Shown piece after piece: positions 45,553 through 55,980 of a stretch of DNA of 64,000 bases; position 1 is the first letter of the stretch; each line of letters starts with the position of its first letter. The notes below the pieces were generated by a model. That model ran no database searches and was not told the origin of the DNA. It saw only the letters and a program-made list of their open reading frames with translations. The position numbers were made by a program, and so were the translations under genes. The stretch is from contig CM046457.1 in assembly GCA_025506515.1 (NCBI GenBank), positions 38,078,231 through 38,142,230 of the forward strand. The letters are read 5' to 3'. This DNA is from Flaveria trinervia. Taxonomy: Eukaryota; Streptophyta; Magnoliopsida; Asterales; Asteraceae.

Positions 45553-46935
45553 CATTCTTCTTAGTGTTCTCAGTATCAGGCATTGGACTTGACTATTCTT
45601 TCCATAAGCCAGTTTTGTGTAAGGCCTGTTTGTCATAAACAGACGACTGACTTACAGTCTGAACTTTAGGTCAATAAGTTCTTTTTGGTGGAGTAATAGA
45701 ACTCCTTTTCAAAGAACTTGGTTTAGTATAATACAGTTCAATTTTCTTCCTTGGTGTTTAATAATCAGGACAATTAGAAGCGATGTGTCCTCTCTTTCCA
45801 TAGTTGTAGCATGATCTACCTTCTACATGTTGGGAAAATTGTCTCTAAGGGGAAGTGTGTGATACAGGTGTGACTTTAGTCTGGTTGGGTTTGAACACTT
45901 CTTGTTTAGATGTTTTTGCTTCTTTAACAAAATTCATTGTTTGAACATTTTTAACATCTTTAGCCTTTTGTTTATTTGGATTGTGACGTGGAGCACGTGG
46001 ATGGTTAACTGGTTTGGTCGTTTTGGGTTCAGAAATAGACATGTTTGAACCTGACTTTACATTAACCTTTTCAAATTGTTCATCCAAAGACACAGTAGGC
46101 ATCTTATCTTTAGATTTCAAAGCAGCTTCCTCCTGTTTAGTAACAGAAACCACCAGCTTACCCGTGAAATCCGGATCACTAACTAGAGGAGTGGACACCA
46201 CATGATCCTTAGTTGGATTGTTATTTACTGGTCCACATTTAGTATTTAACAAGATCTCATGTGATTGTGGAACCACTTTGTAACCCAACTGCTCCCCTTT
46301 ATTTCATTTTTTAACTAAGTGTTGAACTATGTGAGAAGAACTGGTCCAACTATGCAGTTTTGGTTTTAATGAGTTGACTTCAACTTCTAAAACTGGTTTT
46401 TCTTTCTTAGTTTCTTCCAGGGAGTTTAAATAAACTTTGTATCATTGGCTTGATTAAAAGCAACAACCTCGGTTTCCCTTAGATGTTTAGTTCTATTTTC
46501 TCTTTATAACTGTGCTTATTTTGTTTTAAAATCCAATTAGCTTCTGTGCACAGTTGTAAGTCATTTACTAAGCTATCATATGGTCTAATAACCTAGCAAA
46601 TTTTAAATATATGCTTTCTCTAAATTTGTTACATTCATTACAAGCATGATTTTCAAAGAGTTGGTCATTTGTACTTACCTATGAAGACTCGGTTGAATCA
46701 ACCATCAACGCAGAGTTTGACTCTTCGGATGCTAGAGATACTGAACATGTCGTTCTGAGATCTTCTTAAATCAGGTGATTGACCACATTCACAGTATCTT
46801 CATTATTGGACATCACTAGTTCAACTGTGATTTCACCTTCACTTGCAGAGACATCATCCAAACCCTCGACATAGGCAATGTTCGATTCACCCGGAGACAC
46901 AAAACTGAAGGTCCAATCCTATCCTTCGTCACCTT
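45553..46935 (-). pseudogene. gag C-terminal half of element C
   Basis: Continues C across the B insertion. On the minus strand it runs from about 46930 (DWTFSFVSPGESNIAYVEGL, counterpart of DWSFQVEDASPNQALM in A's gag) through CNECNKFRESIYLKFARLL (about 46640-46590), a Lys/Thr-rich linker (46288-45845) and a Cys/His knuckle CYNYGKRGHIASNC near 45815-45775 (second Cys changed to Tyr). The linker toward the protease follows, with a CGACTGA motif at about 45640. Several stops, no start. The upstream half of gag and the 5' LTR are replaced at about 46940 by element F. This would have been the RNA-packaging part of Gag. Confidence 0.7.
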
Positions 46936-46939
46936 GAGT

Positions 46940-49207
46940 AGTCAAGGTCTTGATCACTTCACCACCACCATGATCTTCTATATTTGAAGCTTCTTTATCT
47001 AGTTGTTGAGCCTCTGAGCTGGAATTTGAAGGCATATCAGATTTATCAGCTGAATTGGTCATTGTAGTGCTAATAGAAACTTCATTTTTAGAACCAGATA
47101 CAACTGGAGGTGAAGTTGTATAGCTTGAAGGTCTTGTTAGCTCAAATCTTGGATTAGGGTCACCTATTGGTAGAATATCTATAGACCCTAAAACATTCTC
47201 ACAAGATTTATTAAAATAGTTGGTAACTAAATCAAGATCAAATAGCCAATCAGGACCAGAACCAATTACACTCGGTGTGTGTTCTTTGATAGTCACATTT
47301 GCTGACTCCTCAACAATTATGGTTCTTATATTGTATACTCTATAAGCTTTAGCTTAAGAAGTGTATCGAATGAAATGTCCATTATCCGATTTCTCTGCAA
47401 ATTTGGCAATTGATCTTTGGTATTCAAGATGGTGCAAGGACATCCAAATGACTTGAGAAAACCAATGAAAGGTTTCCTCTTGTGCCAAAGTTCATAAGGA
47501 GTCTTACCATGTGTCTTAACCACTAAAACTCTATTCTACACATAGCAGGCAGTGTTGACTACCTTTGCGCAGAAGGTAATAGGTAGTTTATAGTCACACA
47601 ACATAGTTCTTGCAGCTTTAACAAGTGTCCTATTTCTCTTCTCACTAACACCATTTTGCTGAGGTGTCTAGGAGCACTACATGTCTTCTAATACCCTTCC
47701 CATCATAAAATATATCAAGGATTTTGTTCTTTAATTCAGTTCCTTGATCACATCTTATGGTTTTGACCTTGTGATCAGTTGATTATCAATCTTTAAGATG
47801 AAATTCTTTAGAATCTCAGGAGTATCATCCTTAGTTCTAAGGAAGAAAACCCAAGTGAATCTTGTAAAATCATCTATGATCACTAAACAGTAAAAGTTCC
47901 TTCCTAGACTCATTACACTAGTGGGTCCAAAGAGATCCATATGTAACAAGTGTAGGGTTGTAGTGATGGAGTTTCTTTCCTTTGGCTTGTGAGATACCTT
48001 GTATTGCTTCCCTTTTAGACATGCAAAAAAATGGTCATCACTTGCGAACTCTTTCTTTGGCATTCCAGTTACCAAATCCTTCTTAATTAAGTTATTCATG
48101 TTCTTAAAGTTTACATGGCACATTCTTTAATGCCAGAGAAAAGACTCATCAGTATTTGCATTGGACAGAAAGCATGAAACTTCTCCTGAGGGAGATGTTT
48201 CTTGCAAATCCATCTTGTACATGTTCCCTTTCCTGGTAGCTCTGAGCATGATATGCTCATGAGGAATGACCACCCTAGGCTTGAGAAAAATGTACTCATG
48301 CTCAGTAAAGAGCATGTTATGACTCTAATCAAAAATTGAGATACACTCAAAAGATTGTATCTAAGCCCTTGACAAAGTTTACCTTCTCAATGCTAAGCTT
48401 AACATTTATGACCATGCCCCTTCCAGATATGTAACCACCCTCATCTCCTCCGAAAGCAACTGGCCCTCCATCAATTTTCTCAAAGTTTTTGAGTAGTGAC
48501 CTATTTCTGTCGTGTGTCGAGAACATCCACTATCAATGATCGAGACATTTCTGTTTTTCTTGAGCTGTTCCTGCACAGAAAAGATGATTAGTTACATTTG
48601 GAAACCCAAGACTTGATTGTCTTGGGTTTATCAAAAGAAGTTGAAGGTAATGAAACAGTAACTTGGTCTATAGTCATATTTTGAGGATCCTTTCTTGTTG
48701 TTGATGGAGAACTTTCAGTCACTTGGTCTTTCTTGAACTTCCACACCACCTTTGGAAGTTTAGACTTGACCTTCAATACTTTGGAACTTTTACTGACTTT
48801 GGAAGTTTTGATGACCGGACGTTCGGAAATCTTGCTATCACTGGCTCAGGCTTCGGTGCTTCAGAAGTATTTCCTTCTTCTGAGACTAAAGTTTCTTCCG
48901 AAGACAATTTTCCACTTGCCTTCATCTTCATTTTGTAGCTTTCGAAGGAAACAAATTTTCCTTCGAAGCTTGCTCCCTTTTGGAATTCTTAGAAGTCTCT
49001 TTTTTGATCATGTGGAGAGTGCCTTTAGGATTGTAAGGACAATCCTTAGCAACATAAGAGGAACTCTCACAGATAACACATTCCAACTTTTTCTTCCTAA
49101 GAGCCTTCTTTTGTGAACAAGGCTGAACTTGATCACTTTCCTTCTCCATCTTTATCTTTGCAAATGCAGTGGACATCCTTTTAGTGTGAGGACTTCCATT
49201 GGAGTTG
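46940..49207 (-). pseudogene. Element F: gag linker-PR-IN fragment related to A
   Basis: Close relative of A's 38040-40300. On the minus strand: a Cys-rich box CVICESSSYVAKDC (49080; the His is changed to Tyr), the linker with decayed CTTCSGAAG motifs (48965-48830, one exact), protease IIDSGCSRH near 48520, pre-integrase block (48350-48115), integrase with LLHMDLFGPTSVM (47960), CDQGTELKNK near 47745, and the C-terminal part GCPCTILNTKD (47440) and DWLFDLDLVTNYFNKSC. Stops occur about every 300 bases. It begins abruptly beside C's gag at about 46940. It is interrupted by D's LTR at 49207/49208, in the same linker position as A's 40290. Confidence 0.82.
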
Positions 49208-50022
49208 TGCAGGACCGTTTGAGGGGGTTGTTCACTTACAACATAACACACAATGATGAGAGATTGATTTAGAACACTTAACAAATCAAATGGCAAACTA
49301 GAAACCAATTACAATGATACTAAGAAACACAAGTAAATAAGAGACAGAACAAGAACAAAATACACAAGTGTTTGGTTTTCAAAAATGTTGTATATTGCTC
49401 TCTAGTTCCTTACAAGTATTACAAAGAATACGTTTAGATATAGAGGACCAGAGATACTTATACTACATCCTACAACCGGCCATACATTGAATGCTTGCTC
49501 GATACATGATCTAGACAACAACAAGATCAATATAGAGTCAAAAGGCAGATTGCCTTTTGACTAGTGACTATGACATGCCATAGCTCACATCATAATATAT
49601 TACAAAAAGGATAAAAGTATGTAAAGTAATATGAAACAGACCCACGACCTTAATATATAGTTTACCAAAACCATGGACGTTTTCACCAACTTGTGAAAGT
49701 TAGTGAGTCAAACGGAGTTGCAGCAGAAAGGTGGTCCTGCTTTATGGTATAAGGTACATCAGATAAAGCATGTACTCAAAAGTCTTAGGAAGAAATATGT
49801 CTTCATAAACTAGCTTCGGAAGACTTTTTTTTAAAACTTTGGAAGACTTCATGTTTGGCTTCAGAAGATATTGGTCTTGGCTTTAGAAGATTTCACACTT
49901 AGAATATTTTCTAATGCAAAATGTGAATCTTCTAAAGCATTTTACTTCAGTACTTTGTGCATGCATGTAGGATAGACTATTTGCATGTTTTGGATTACAT
50001 CAGCCTTATATGAAACCTTACA
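49208..50022 (-). repeat. 3' LTR of element D
   Basis: 815 bases, alignable to A's LTR end to end (AGGACCGTTTGAG versus AGGATCGTTCAAG; same GATTGCCTTTTGAC phrase), starting on the minus strand TGTAAGG. The motif array at about 49793-49945 is decayed, mostly by one substitution per copy. The flank AGTTG (49203-49207) would be one side of the target duplication. Confidence 0.85.
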
Positions 50023-50050
50023 AACTCCCCCTAGGCCGATGCTACCAAAA
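50023..50050 (-). other. Terminal PPT of D with inverted-repeat arm
   Basis: Minus strand TTTTGGTAGCATC (50050-50038) then GCCTAGGGGGAGTT (50036-50023) and the LTR start. The arm pairs with GATGCTACCAAAA at 52120-52108 in D's env-like ORF. Confidence 0.87.
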
Positions 50051-50159
50051 CAATTGAAGACTTCAGATATTGACAGTCCTCATTATGATGATGACCATGC
50101 CTTCATTCATAAGTTGGTCAGGATCATTCAGACTCTCAAAATGTCTTCTTATCTTAAAG

Positions 50160-53100
50160 AGATCATGTAGAGGTAGATTGAACATGTCTTTCCATGTGTA
50201 AACATCTTCAACACCTTGATCTCTGATGACATACCATCTTTTTAGATGAGTAGAGTTAGTATAGGAAAAGATGGGTATTCATAATGCCAGTGGAGCTACT
50301 TGGATTGGATTTGGTTGAGATACCTCTTGTTGCACATCCTCAGGATGTTCTGACTCATCTTGAGGTTTAGAGATGGATGCCTCTTTCTTCTTCTTCTTCT
50401 TTGACTTTAGTTTAGAAGCCATCCTTTTTCTCCTTTTGATCTGTTTAACTGAGAAGACTAGCCTTCAACACCTTTTTGATCATCTTTGACTTGCTTAGTT
50501 GGGTTTTCCTCTCTCACAGATTTAGATTAAGAGGGGACGGAACCCTGTCGTGGATCAAAAGATGAAGCTTGTTGAGATTCAACAGGAGGTCTAGGTTGTT
50601 TTGTCTCAAAAGATTCAATGTTAACCTCCCCTTCTTGAGGGACCTGACTTAGTGGGGAGTGTAAGTCAACAAGTTCTCCTGTTTTGATCTTCTGCTTCAT
50701 CACCGTAATGTGCTTATCCATGGTTTATAGAGACACATGGCATCCTATAGGATAATCCATACATCTTTAAGAGGATCATCATCCTCTACCTATCAACAAA
50801 CTTCTTCATGCTCTTTTGGATGAAGTCTCCTATAGCCTCTTCTTCATGCTCATCTTTAAGAGGCTCATCATCCTTTACCTATCAGCAAACTATTTAAGAT
50901 ACTCAAACTCCATGTACTCAAAGGACAAGGGAAGAAGTGCATCTGCCTGATATAGGCATGTGGCACTCAGCTAGTTGATCTTATTGATCCTATCAGTTTC
51001 TTTGTCTACCCGAGGTTCTTGTGGAGCCGCGACCTCTTGTTCTGGACTTTCTTGAACTGGTGAAAGGATAGGAACATGTTGTAGATCCTTTTTAGTCTCT
51101 TTTCTTCCTTATTTGCAGAAGCAATCTTGCATCCTTGGCCTCCTTCCTTTCTCTTGACATTTCCATGTCAGCCAGTTCATTTAGTTCCTCTAAGGTAGGG
51201 AGATGATATTATCTATATCATAGTTCCTGGTCTATAAGTTGGCAATCTTGACTACTCTTAACTCATCATTCTGAGTGTTTGGTCTAGGAGCAGCCCTTAT
51301 TGTAGCTTCTATGAAGCCAACAGACCCAACAGAGGAACATTCGCCTCTTAGCTTCCTTTTCCTCTCTCTTTCCTCCTCCTCACTCTCCTCAGTAGTCATT
51401 TTCCATTTCTCTTTGTCACCCACACACCTTTGTGACTCAAGTGGAGAGATCTTGGCCTTCAATGCTTGGTGTACCCTCCAAGCTCTAGCCAGGGAGAGGT
51501 TGAGATGCACCTTCACCAGTAGGTGTCTCATCAAGGAAATGGACTTCTGAAGTAGTTGTAGGTGTGATTGGACTCTCAGGTTCAATCACCAAGACTTCGC
51601 TCAAGGTTTTCCATTTGAAGCTAATCTTAGAGTCTGCCTCAACATCCAGTTGACTAATGACATTGCTTGATTGCCTCTGTCTTATTCTGAGTCTGAACTC
51701 TTCAGTAATCCTGTCTTGAATCCTTTGAGCCAACCTGTCAGCTTGTCCTGATTGCATTGGATTGACAAGTGGCATGTTGACAAGGTCAAGACATTCATAG
51801 TAGTTCAAGGGCTGAAAATTGAAGACTTCTTGTTGCCATTGAACTCTTTGAAGAATGAGGGCTCTTTTTTTGGAATCATACATCCACCGTATGATGTAAT
51901 TGGAAGTTCCTTGAGGTGGAGATGACATAGCCCTTGGAATGCCTTCCTCAAAAAGACTTTGAATGAGAGAGTCTATAGAGTCCACATTAATATGAAGTTG
52001 AGGAAGTTGCTGAGTATGGATAGTTGTAAGTGAAGATGGTGAGTCTTCAAAGTCCATGTTCTATGAAGAACTCCCAAGTTCTGTAACTGTAATGTCTTTC
52101 TCCCCCTTTTTGGTAGCATCACCCTCTTGCAATGGTGAGCTAGGAGTTAGGCCAATCACATTCATAGGTTCTTGTTTTTCTTGTTGAGCTCTTCTTAAAA
52201 GTCTCCCAGCTAGTTTCTCATTAAGATAAGAAATCAGAAGTTGCTGATCATTGGCCTTGTTGTTTTAGGTAGTCACCTGAGATTCGAAATGGCTAACCTT
52301 AGAGACTAGATAAGTGCATGTTTTTGACAGTTTTTGCACCTTTAGTCTCAAATTCCCTTCTTTTTCATCAGAATATTCATTGGAAGGTAAGATAATTGGT
52401 CCAAAGTCCTTAGTCTCACCACCAGCATGATGTTCTTGGTTCCAAGTTTTCCTCTGCTAACTAACTACTTCAGATGGAGTATTAGTGGGCTTTGCTGCCA
52501 TGGTTGAGGTCTTAAAGATGTAATCACTTGGAGAAGTGAGAGCCTCTTCCACACGGACATCTTGAGAAGATTCAGGGGCATCCACCTCAATAGAGGGTAG
52601 ATGATATGGGCTAGACAAGAGAGAAGTAGGAGTACTCATCTCTCTTTGAGTGGGGGGAAAGAAGAGAGACTCATCATACTCACTAAATCCCAAGTCTTCG
52701 TCATCATAGAAATCAAGGCTAGGGATTGGTTGGTTTAGATCTAAAGACTAGGGATGGTAGATTTCTCCTAAAGGTTGTTCACTAGAGTGTTGAGACTCTG
52801 AGTAAAGTGTTAAGGCTGTTGGGCTAATGAGCTCATCAGTCTAAGCATAAGGAACCTCAAGACTTTTAGTTAAAGTAATAGGAGTAGTTTGCTCCTTAGG
52901 AAAAGTGGGAGCTCCAGAGTCAGCTTCCTCTGGTGTGGGTAGTAGTATGAAGGCTTGCACAAATTAAGTAACTTATGAAGGGGTTCGTTGGATTTTCATT
53001 GGTAGGTGATGGTGATTTGTGGCTGTTTTGGTGGCTGAGAGGTTGAAGGTGTGGGTTCAACACTAGCTTGTGTGGCTAGGTTGTCACCTTGAGCAATGAG

Positions 53101-53875
53101 CTCTAACATTTTCGGGACAAAGGCTATTTCTACCCTAGAGAAGTCAATAGTTGGCTTCTTCAAAATTTTAAAGATGTCGGGCTTCATCTGTCCCAATTTA
53201 AGAATTTTATTTGTTTTCCTCAACTATGAGCCCAGTTCATAGTTGAGAATGTGCTAAACATATCTAGGAAACATATAATACTCTAAGGAGTCCAAATTAG
53301 CAAGCAATTTTGTATAAACAAACTGAGAGTACCTGAACTTGACCCCTTGAACCATTCCATGCACTATGAAGGAGAGATCTTCAGGAATAGGGTCCTAACC
53401 CTCATGCTTGTTGGACAAGCTATGGATGACCACATGTAGTAAGTACTTCCAATGGGATGAGACCTTCCTTTTCCTAAAGATCTTTACAGAGAAATCCCCC
53501 TTATAGCCTATCTGCTGAAAGGATTGGTTGACAACTTATTTGGGAACGGACAATTCAGCTTCCTCATCATTCAACTGAAGATGGGTGTTTATGATGGCTC
53601 GAGTGATGAAGATTGTCTTCCCTTGCACTGTAGCAGACATTGCCTTATTCTCATCTAGGATGACCTCTTGACAAGTATTCTAGAAATCAAGCAAATAATG
53701 CTCATAAAGAACAAGATTGATAGTAAGGGAGGTGAAGTAGTTTGGTAGAGTCAAGAATTGACAAACCTCTGAGAAATGTGGATCTTTCTCAGAGTTTAAC
53801 AGAATAACCTCATTGTGATGTCTGTGTAACTGCATGGAAAAGTTTCGGTCATTTCTGCGGTTGTTGTTCGCCATT
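50160..53875 (-). pseudogene. Env-like ORF of element D
   Basis: The ATG at 53875-53873 gives MANNNRRNDRNFSMQLHRHH. This start is chosen over an upstream in-frame ATG because it lies about 120 bases after the TATA box and matches A's MADLHTE start. Then NEVILLNSEKDPHFSEVCQF, a decayed WDQI region (about 53400), and FSRVEIAFVPKMLELIAQGD (53150-53080). A Ser/Pro-rich middle with the DATKKGE box (52120-52095) follows, then TSNYIIRW and PLVNPMQSGQADRLAQRIQD (51910-51720), Glu/Lys/Arg-rich segments and a C-terminal stretch to about 50160. More stops than A. The central 190-codon stretch 52057-51485 is still open. Orthologous in order and signatures to H, A, E and J copies. Function unknown. Confidence 0.77.
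52101..52120 (-). other. Internal PPT-like block in D env-like ORF
   Basis: Minus strand GATGCTACCAAAAAGGGGGA, the least mutated copy of this block. It pairs exactly over 13 bases with 50038-50050, 2.07 kb downstream, almost the same spacing as in A. Confidence 0.75.
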
Positions 53876-53990
53876 TGAGAAAGCTTAGTGGTGAAGGAAA
53901 AGAAAAACAAAGGCGATTCTAGAGAATATTTTAGGAATTTAGGTCTGGGAGAAGATGAAGATGATAAAGGAAGAGGGGGAACTGTTGGGT

Positions 53991-53997
53991 TTATATA
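53991..53997 (-). promoter_or_regulatory. TATA box of a putative internal promoter (D env-like)
   Basis: Minus strand CATATATAAACCCAACAG, same context and spacing to the ATG (about 120 bases) as A's 35628-35634. Confidence 0.58.
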
Positions 53998-54117
53998 TGA
54001 AATGGATTTCAGACGAAGTTAATGAAAGAGGATAAACTATGAAATCCGAATCTCGGTTCATCTCTAAAAAAGTAGTTTTCTTTTTCTCAAAAGGTAGTTT
54101 TCTTGGAAGTCAAAAAT

Positions 54118-54445
54118 CTTCCAAAGGTAAATTTTCTTCGGAAATTTTAATGAGAAAGATTCCGAAGCCAAAATGACCTCAGACGAATTTCCTAAGAGTT
54201 TTGAAAATTTTGCTTTGGAAGAGAATTAAGTCTTGGAAACTTTATTCAATTAAGAATAAAGCTTTCGAGAGATAATTTGCTTCGGAATAATGTTGTCCTT
54301 GAAAACATTCAAATGCTTAAGGAAAATATTAAGCTTCGAAAGATATTTTAGAAATTTCTTTCGTAGGTAATTTTACTTAAGCAGCTGTTTGTTTGAAAGG
54401 CATAAATTTCTTTTGAAGATAAAACTATATCTCCGAAGGACAAAA
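54118..54445. repeat. Decayed CTTCSGAAG boxes upstream of D env-like ORF
   Basis: About ten recognisable but mutated copies (CTTCGGAAA, ATTCCGAAG, CTTTGGAAG, CTTCGAAAG, TCTCCGAAG) in the same position as A's 35760-36083. Many differences are loss of the central CpG. Confidence 0.75.
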
Positions 54446-54584
54446 AAGATCAAGATTTAAAAAATCTAAGGAAAATCTTCTAAATGATTTTCTTCTAATT
54501 AAGATCTTATGAATATGATGAAATAGAGAACTTAGGACACACAAATTTTAGAAATAATATGAATTAGTTTGAAGAAAAAGCTAC

Positions 54585-54851
54585 TCAAGGTTAATAATCC
54601 CAATAGCTAATATAAGATATTTAAATCTCTGTTCATCAAAAGCTTCAGTGAACAATCAAGATATTGTTCATTTGTGTTACCCTTGTCTAGTTTGATCAAG
54701 CCCTTTTCAAAGTTATCTCTAATCAAATGATACCTGATCTCGATGTGTTTAGTCCTTGAGTGCTACACATGATTCTCTGTAATAGAGATGACACTATTGT
54801 TGTCTATGTGAATGGGAGTATCTTTAAAGTTGAACCCATAGTCCAGCTACA
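54585..54851 (-). pseudogene. RNase H C-terminal fragment of element D
   Basis: Minus strand: LDYGFNFKDTPIHIDNNS, then HSRTKHIEIRYHLIRDNFEKG, then YLLGLLTL, matching A's 36520-36232 closely. It is cut at 54851 by the LTR of E, exactly where A continues toward the STAEAEYI block. Confidence 0.82.
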
Positions 54852-55710
54852 TGATCGGTGTTTGTCACTTTGAACGAAGGTTTTCTCTCAAACCCACCTA
54901 GAATCACACTCGGGTAAGAATCAATAAGAGTTGATCATAATATGAAAAGTAACTAAGAAGATAGAAAGATAATTTTCAAGATACTTTTATATATTGATTC
55001 TCAACTCAAGATAAAAAGACTCTTACAAGCAGATGATAATCTTGCTTCTATGAGTTACAAGGAGAACCTATATATAATACTATCTATAGCCGGATATACT
55101 TTGATACCAGCTGGGATCCTTTAGCTAAAGCCTATACTACAAGACTATAGTTAAGGTATCTTGGATAAAGTCTTATTTGAGATTTGGTAGTCCGGACATG
55201 TCCCTGACTTACCTTTTGTCACCAACTAAGGATGGCAACTATACTATCATGAAAAGGTAAACAGTGGAATAAAGTATGGTCAACAACATGGTTCTTTAGG
55301 AAGAAGCCATACTGTATCAGAAGTCTGCAGCGGAGTGCCAGAGACCATACTTGTGTCCACCGGTTATAGCAGTGTCTTCCGAAGGTTAAATGGCTTCGGA
55401 AGAGTAAGTACTTCCGAAGCCACTTTATACTTCGGAAGAAGCTGCTTCTTCCAAGGCTTGGAGACTTCTTCTTTTCATCATACTTCGAAAGTGGTCTTTA
55501 CTTTATTCTTCTAAGTCTTGAACGTTGGAAGTATGCATTTGTCTTCGGAAGTAGAGTTCTGTCTTCGGAAGTTGGACTTTCCCTTTGTCTTCGGAAGAAC
55601 TCTACAACCTTCAGAAGTTCCATGATAAGCTTTGGAAGCCTTTGTAAGCAGCACCAAAATAACTTAAGTGATCTAGTTTTTGTTGCATTAGCCTTCTTCT
55701 TGACCCAACA
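54852..55710 (-). repeat. 3' LTR of element E
   Basis: 859 bases. The minus strand starts TGTTGGGTCAAG beside the PPT and ends CACCGATCA. Seven exact CTTCGGAAG or CTTCCGAAG copies lie at about 55375-55600. A TATA-like TTATATATAGG is near 55078-55064, downstream of the array in minus sense. Confidence 0.87.
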
Positions 55711-55738
55711 AACTCCCCCTAGGCTGATGCTACCAAAA
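55711..55738 (-). other. Terminal PPT of E with inverted-repeat arm
   Basis: Minus strand TTTTGGTAGCATC (55738-55726), then GCCTAGGGGGAGTT and the LTR start TGTTGGG. The partner in the env-like ORF at 58106-58118 pairs with one mismatch. Confidence 0.87.
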
Positions 55739-55980
55739 CTTCACTTATCTCAACTTCTCAAAACTTTCAGCCCCAAGGAGAGCAAATATTTCTCTTTCTC
55801 CTTGTTCTTCCTTGATGTGGTGCTGAGAAGCTTGTACAGATCCTTGGTAGACAGGAAATCCAGTCTGTCACCTTGGATAACATGTACCCTTTGTTGTTGC
55901 CCTCTGAAAAGAGTTAGTTGATAGGAACTGTAATCATATTCCCATCAAACTATAGGTTCTAATTGAGGACCTTCCACCAT

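Larger units (their letters stand above)
11158..46940 (-). mobile_element. Element C: decayed Sirevirus-like copia element, split by insertion of B
   Basis: Two parts, 11158-20760 and 45548-46940, are separated by element B, which carries a 5-bp target duplication CATAT on both sides (20756-20760 and 45548-45552). On the minus strand from high to low coordinate: gag (46935-45553), protease just inside 20760, pre-integrase and integrase, RT (to 17079), an unassigned island, motif arrays with a TATA box, env-like ORF (14892-11698), PPT (11549-11537) and a 3' LTR truncated at 11158. The 5' LTR, gag N-terminus and RNase H are lost. A solo LTR of the same family sits in its pol. Confidence 0.8.
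49208..54851 (-). mobile_element. Element D: 3' half of a Sirevirus-like element of the A family
   Basis: 3' LTR (49208-50022), terminal PPT, env-like ORF, TATA box, decayed motif boxes, then the C-terminal end of RNase H, cut at 54851 by element E. D itself is inserted in F's gag linker. More decayed than A: boxes read CTTTGGAAG, CTTCGAAAG and so on. The remaining 5' part would lie beyond E, outside the window. Confidence 0.82.
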
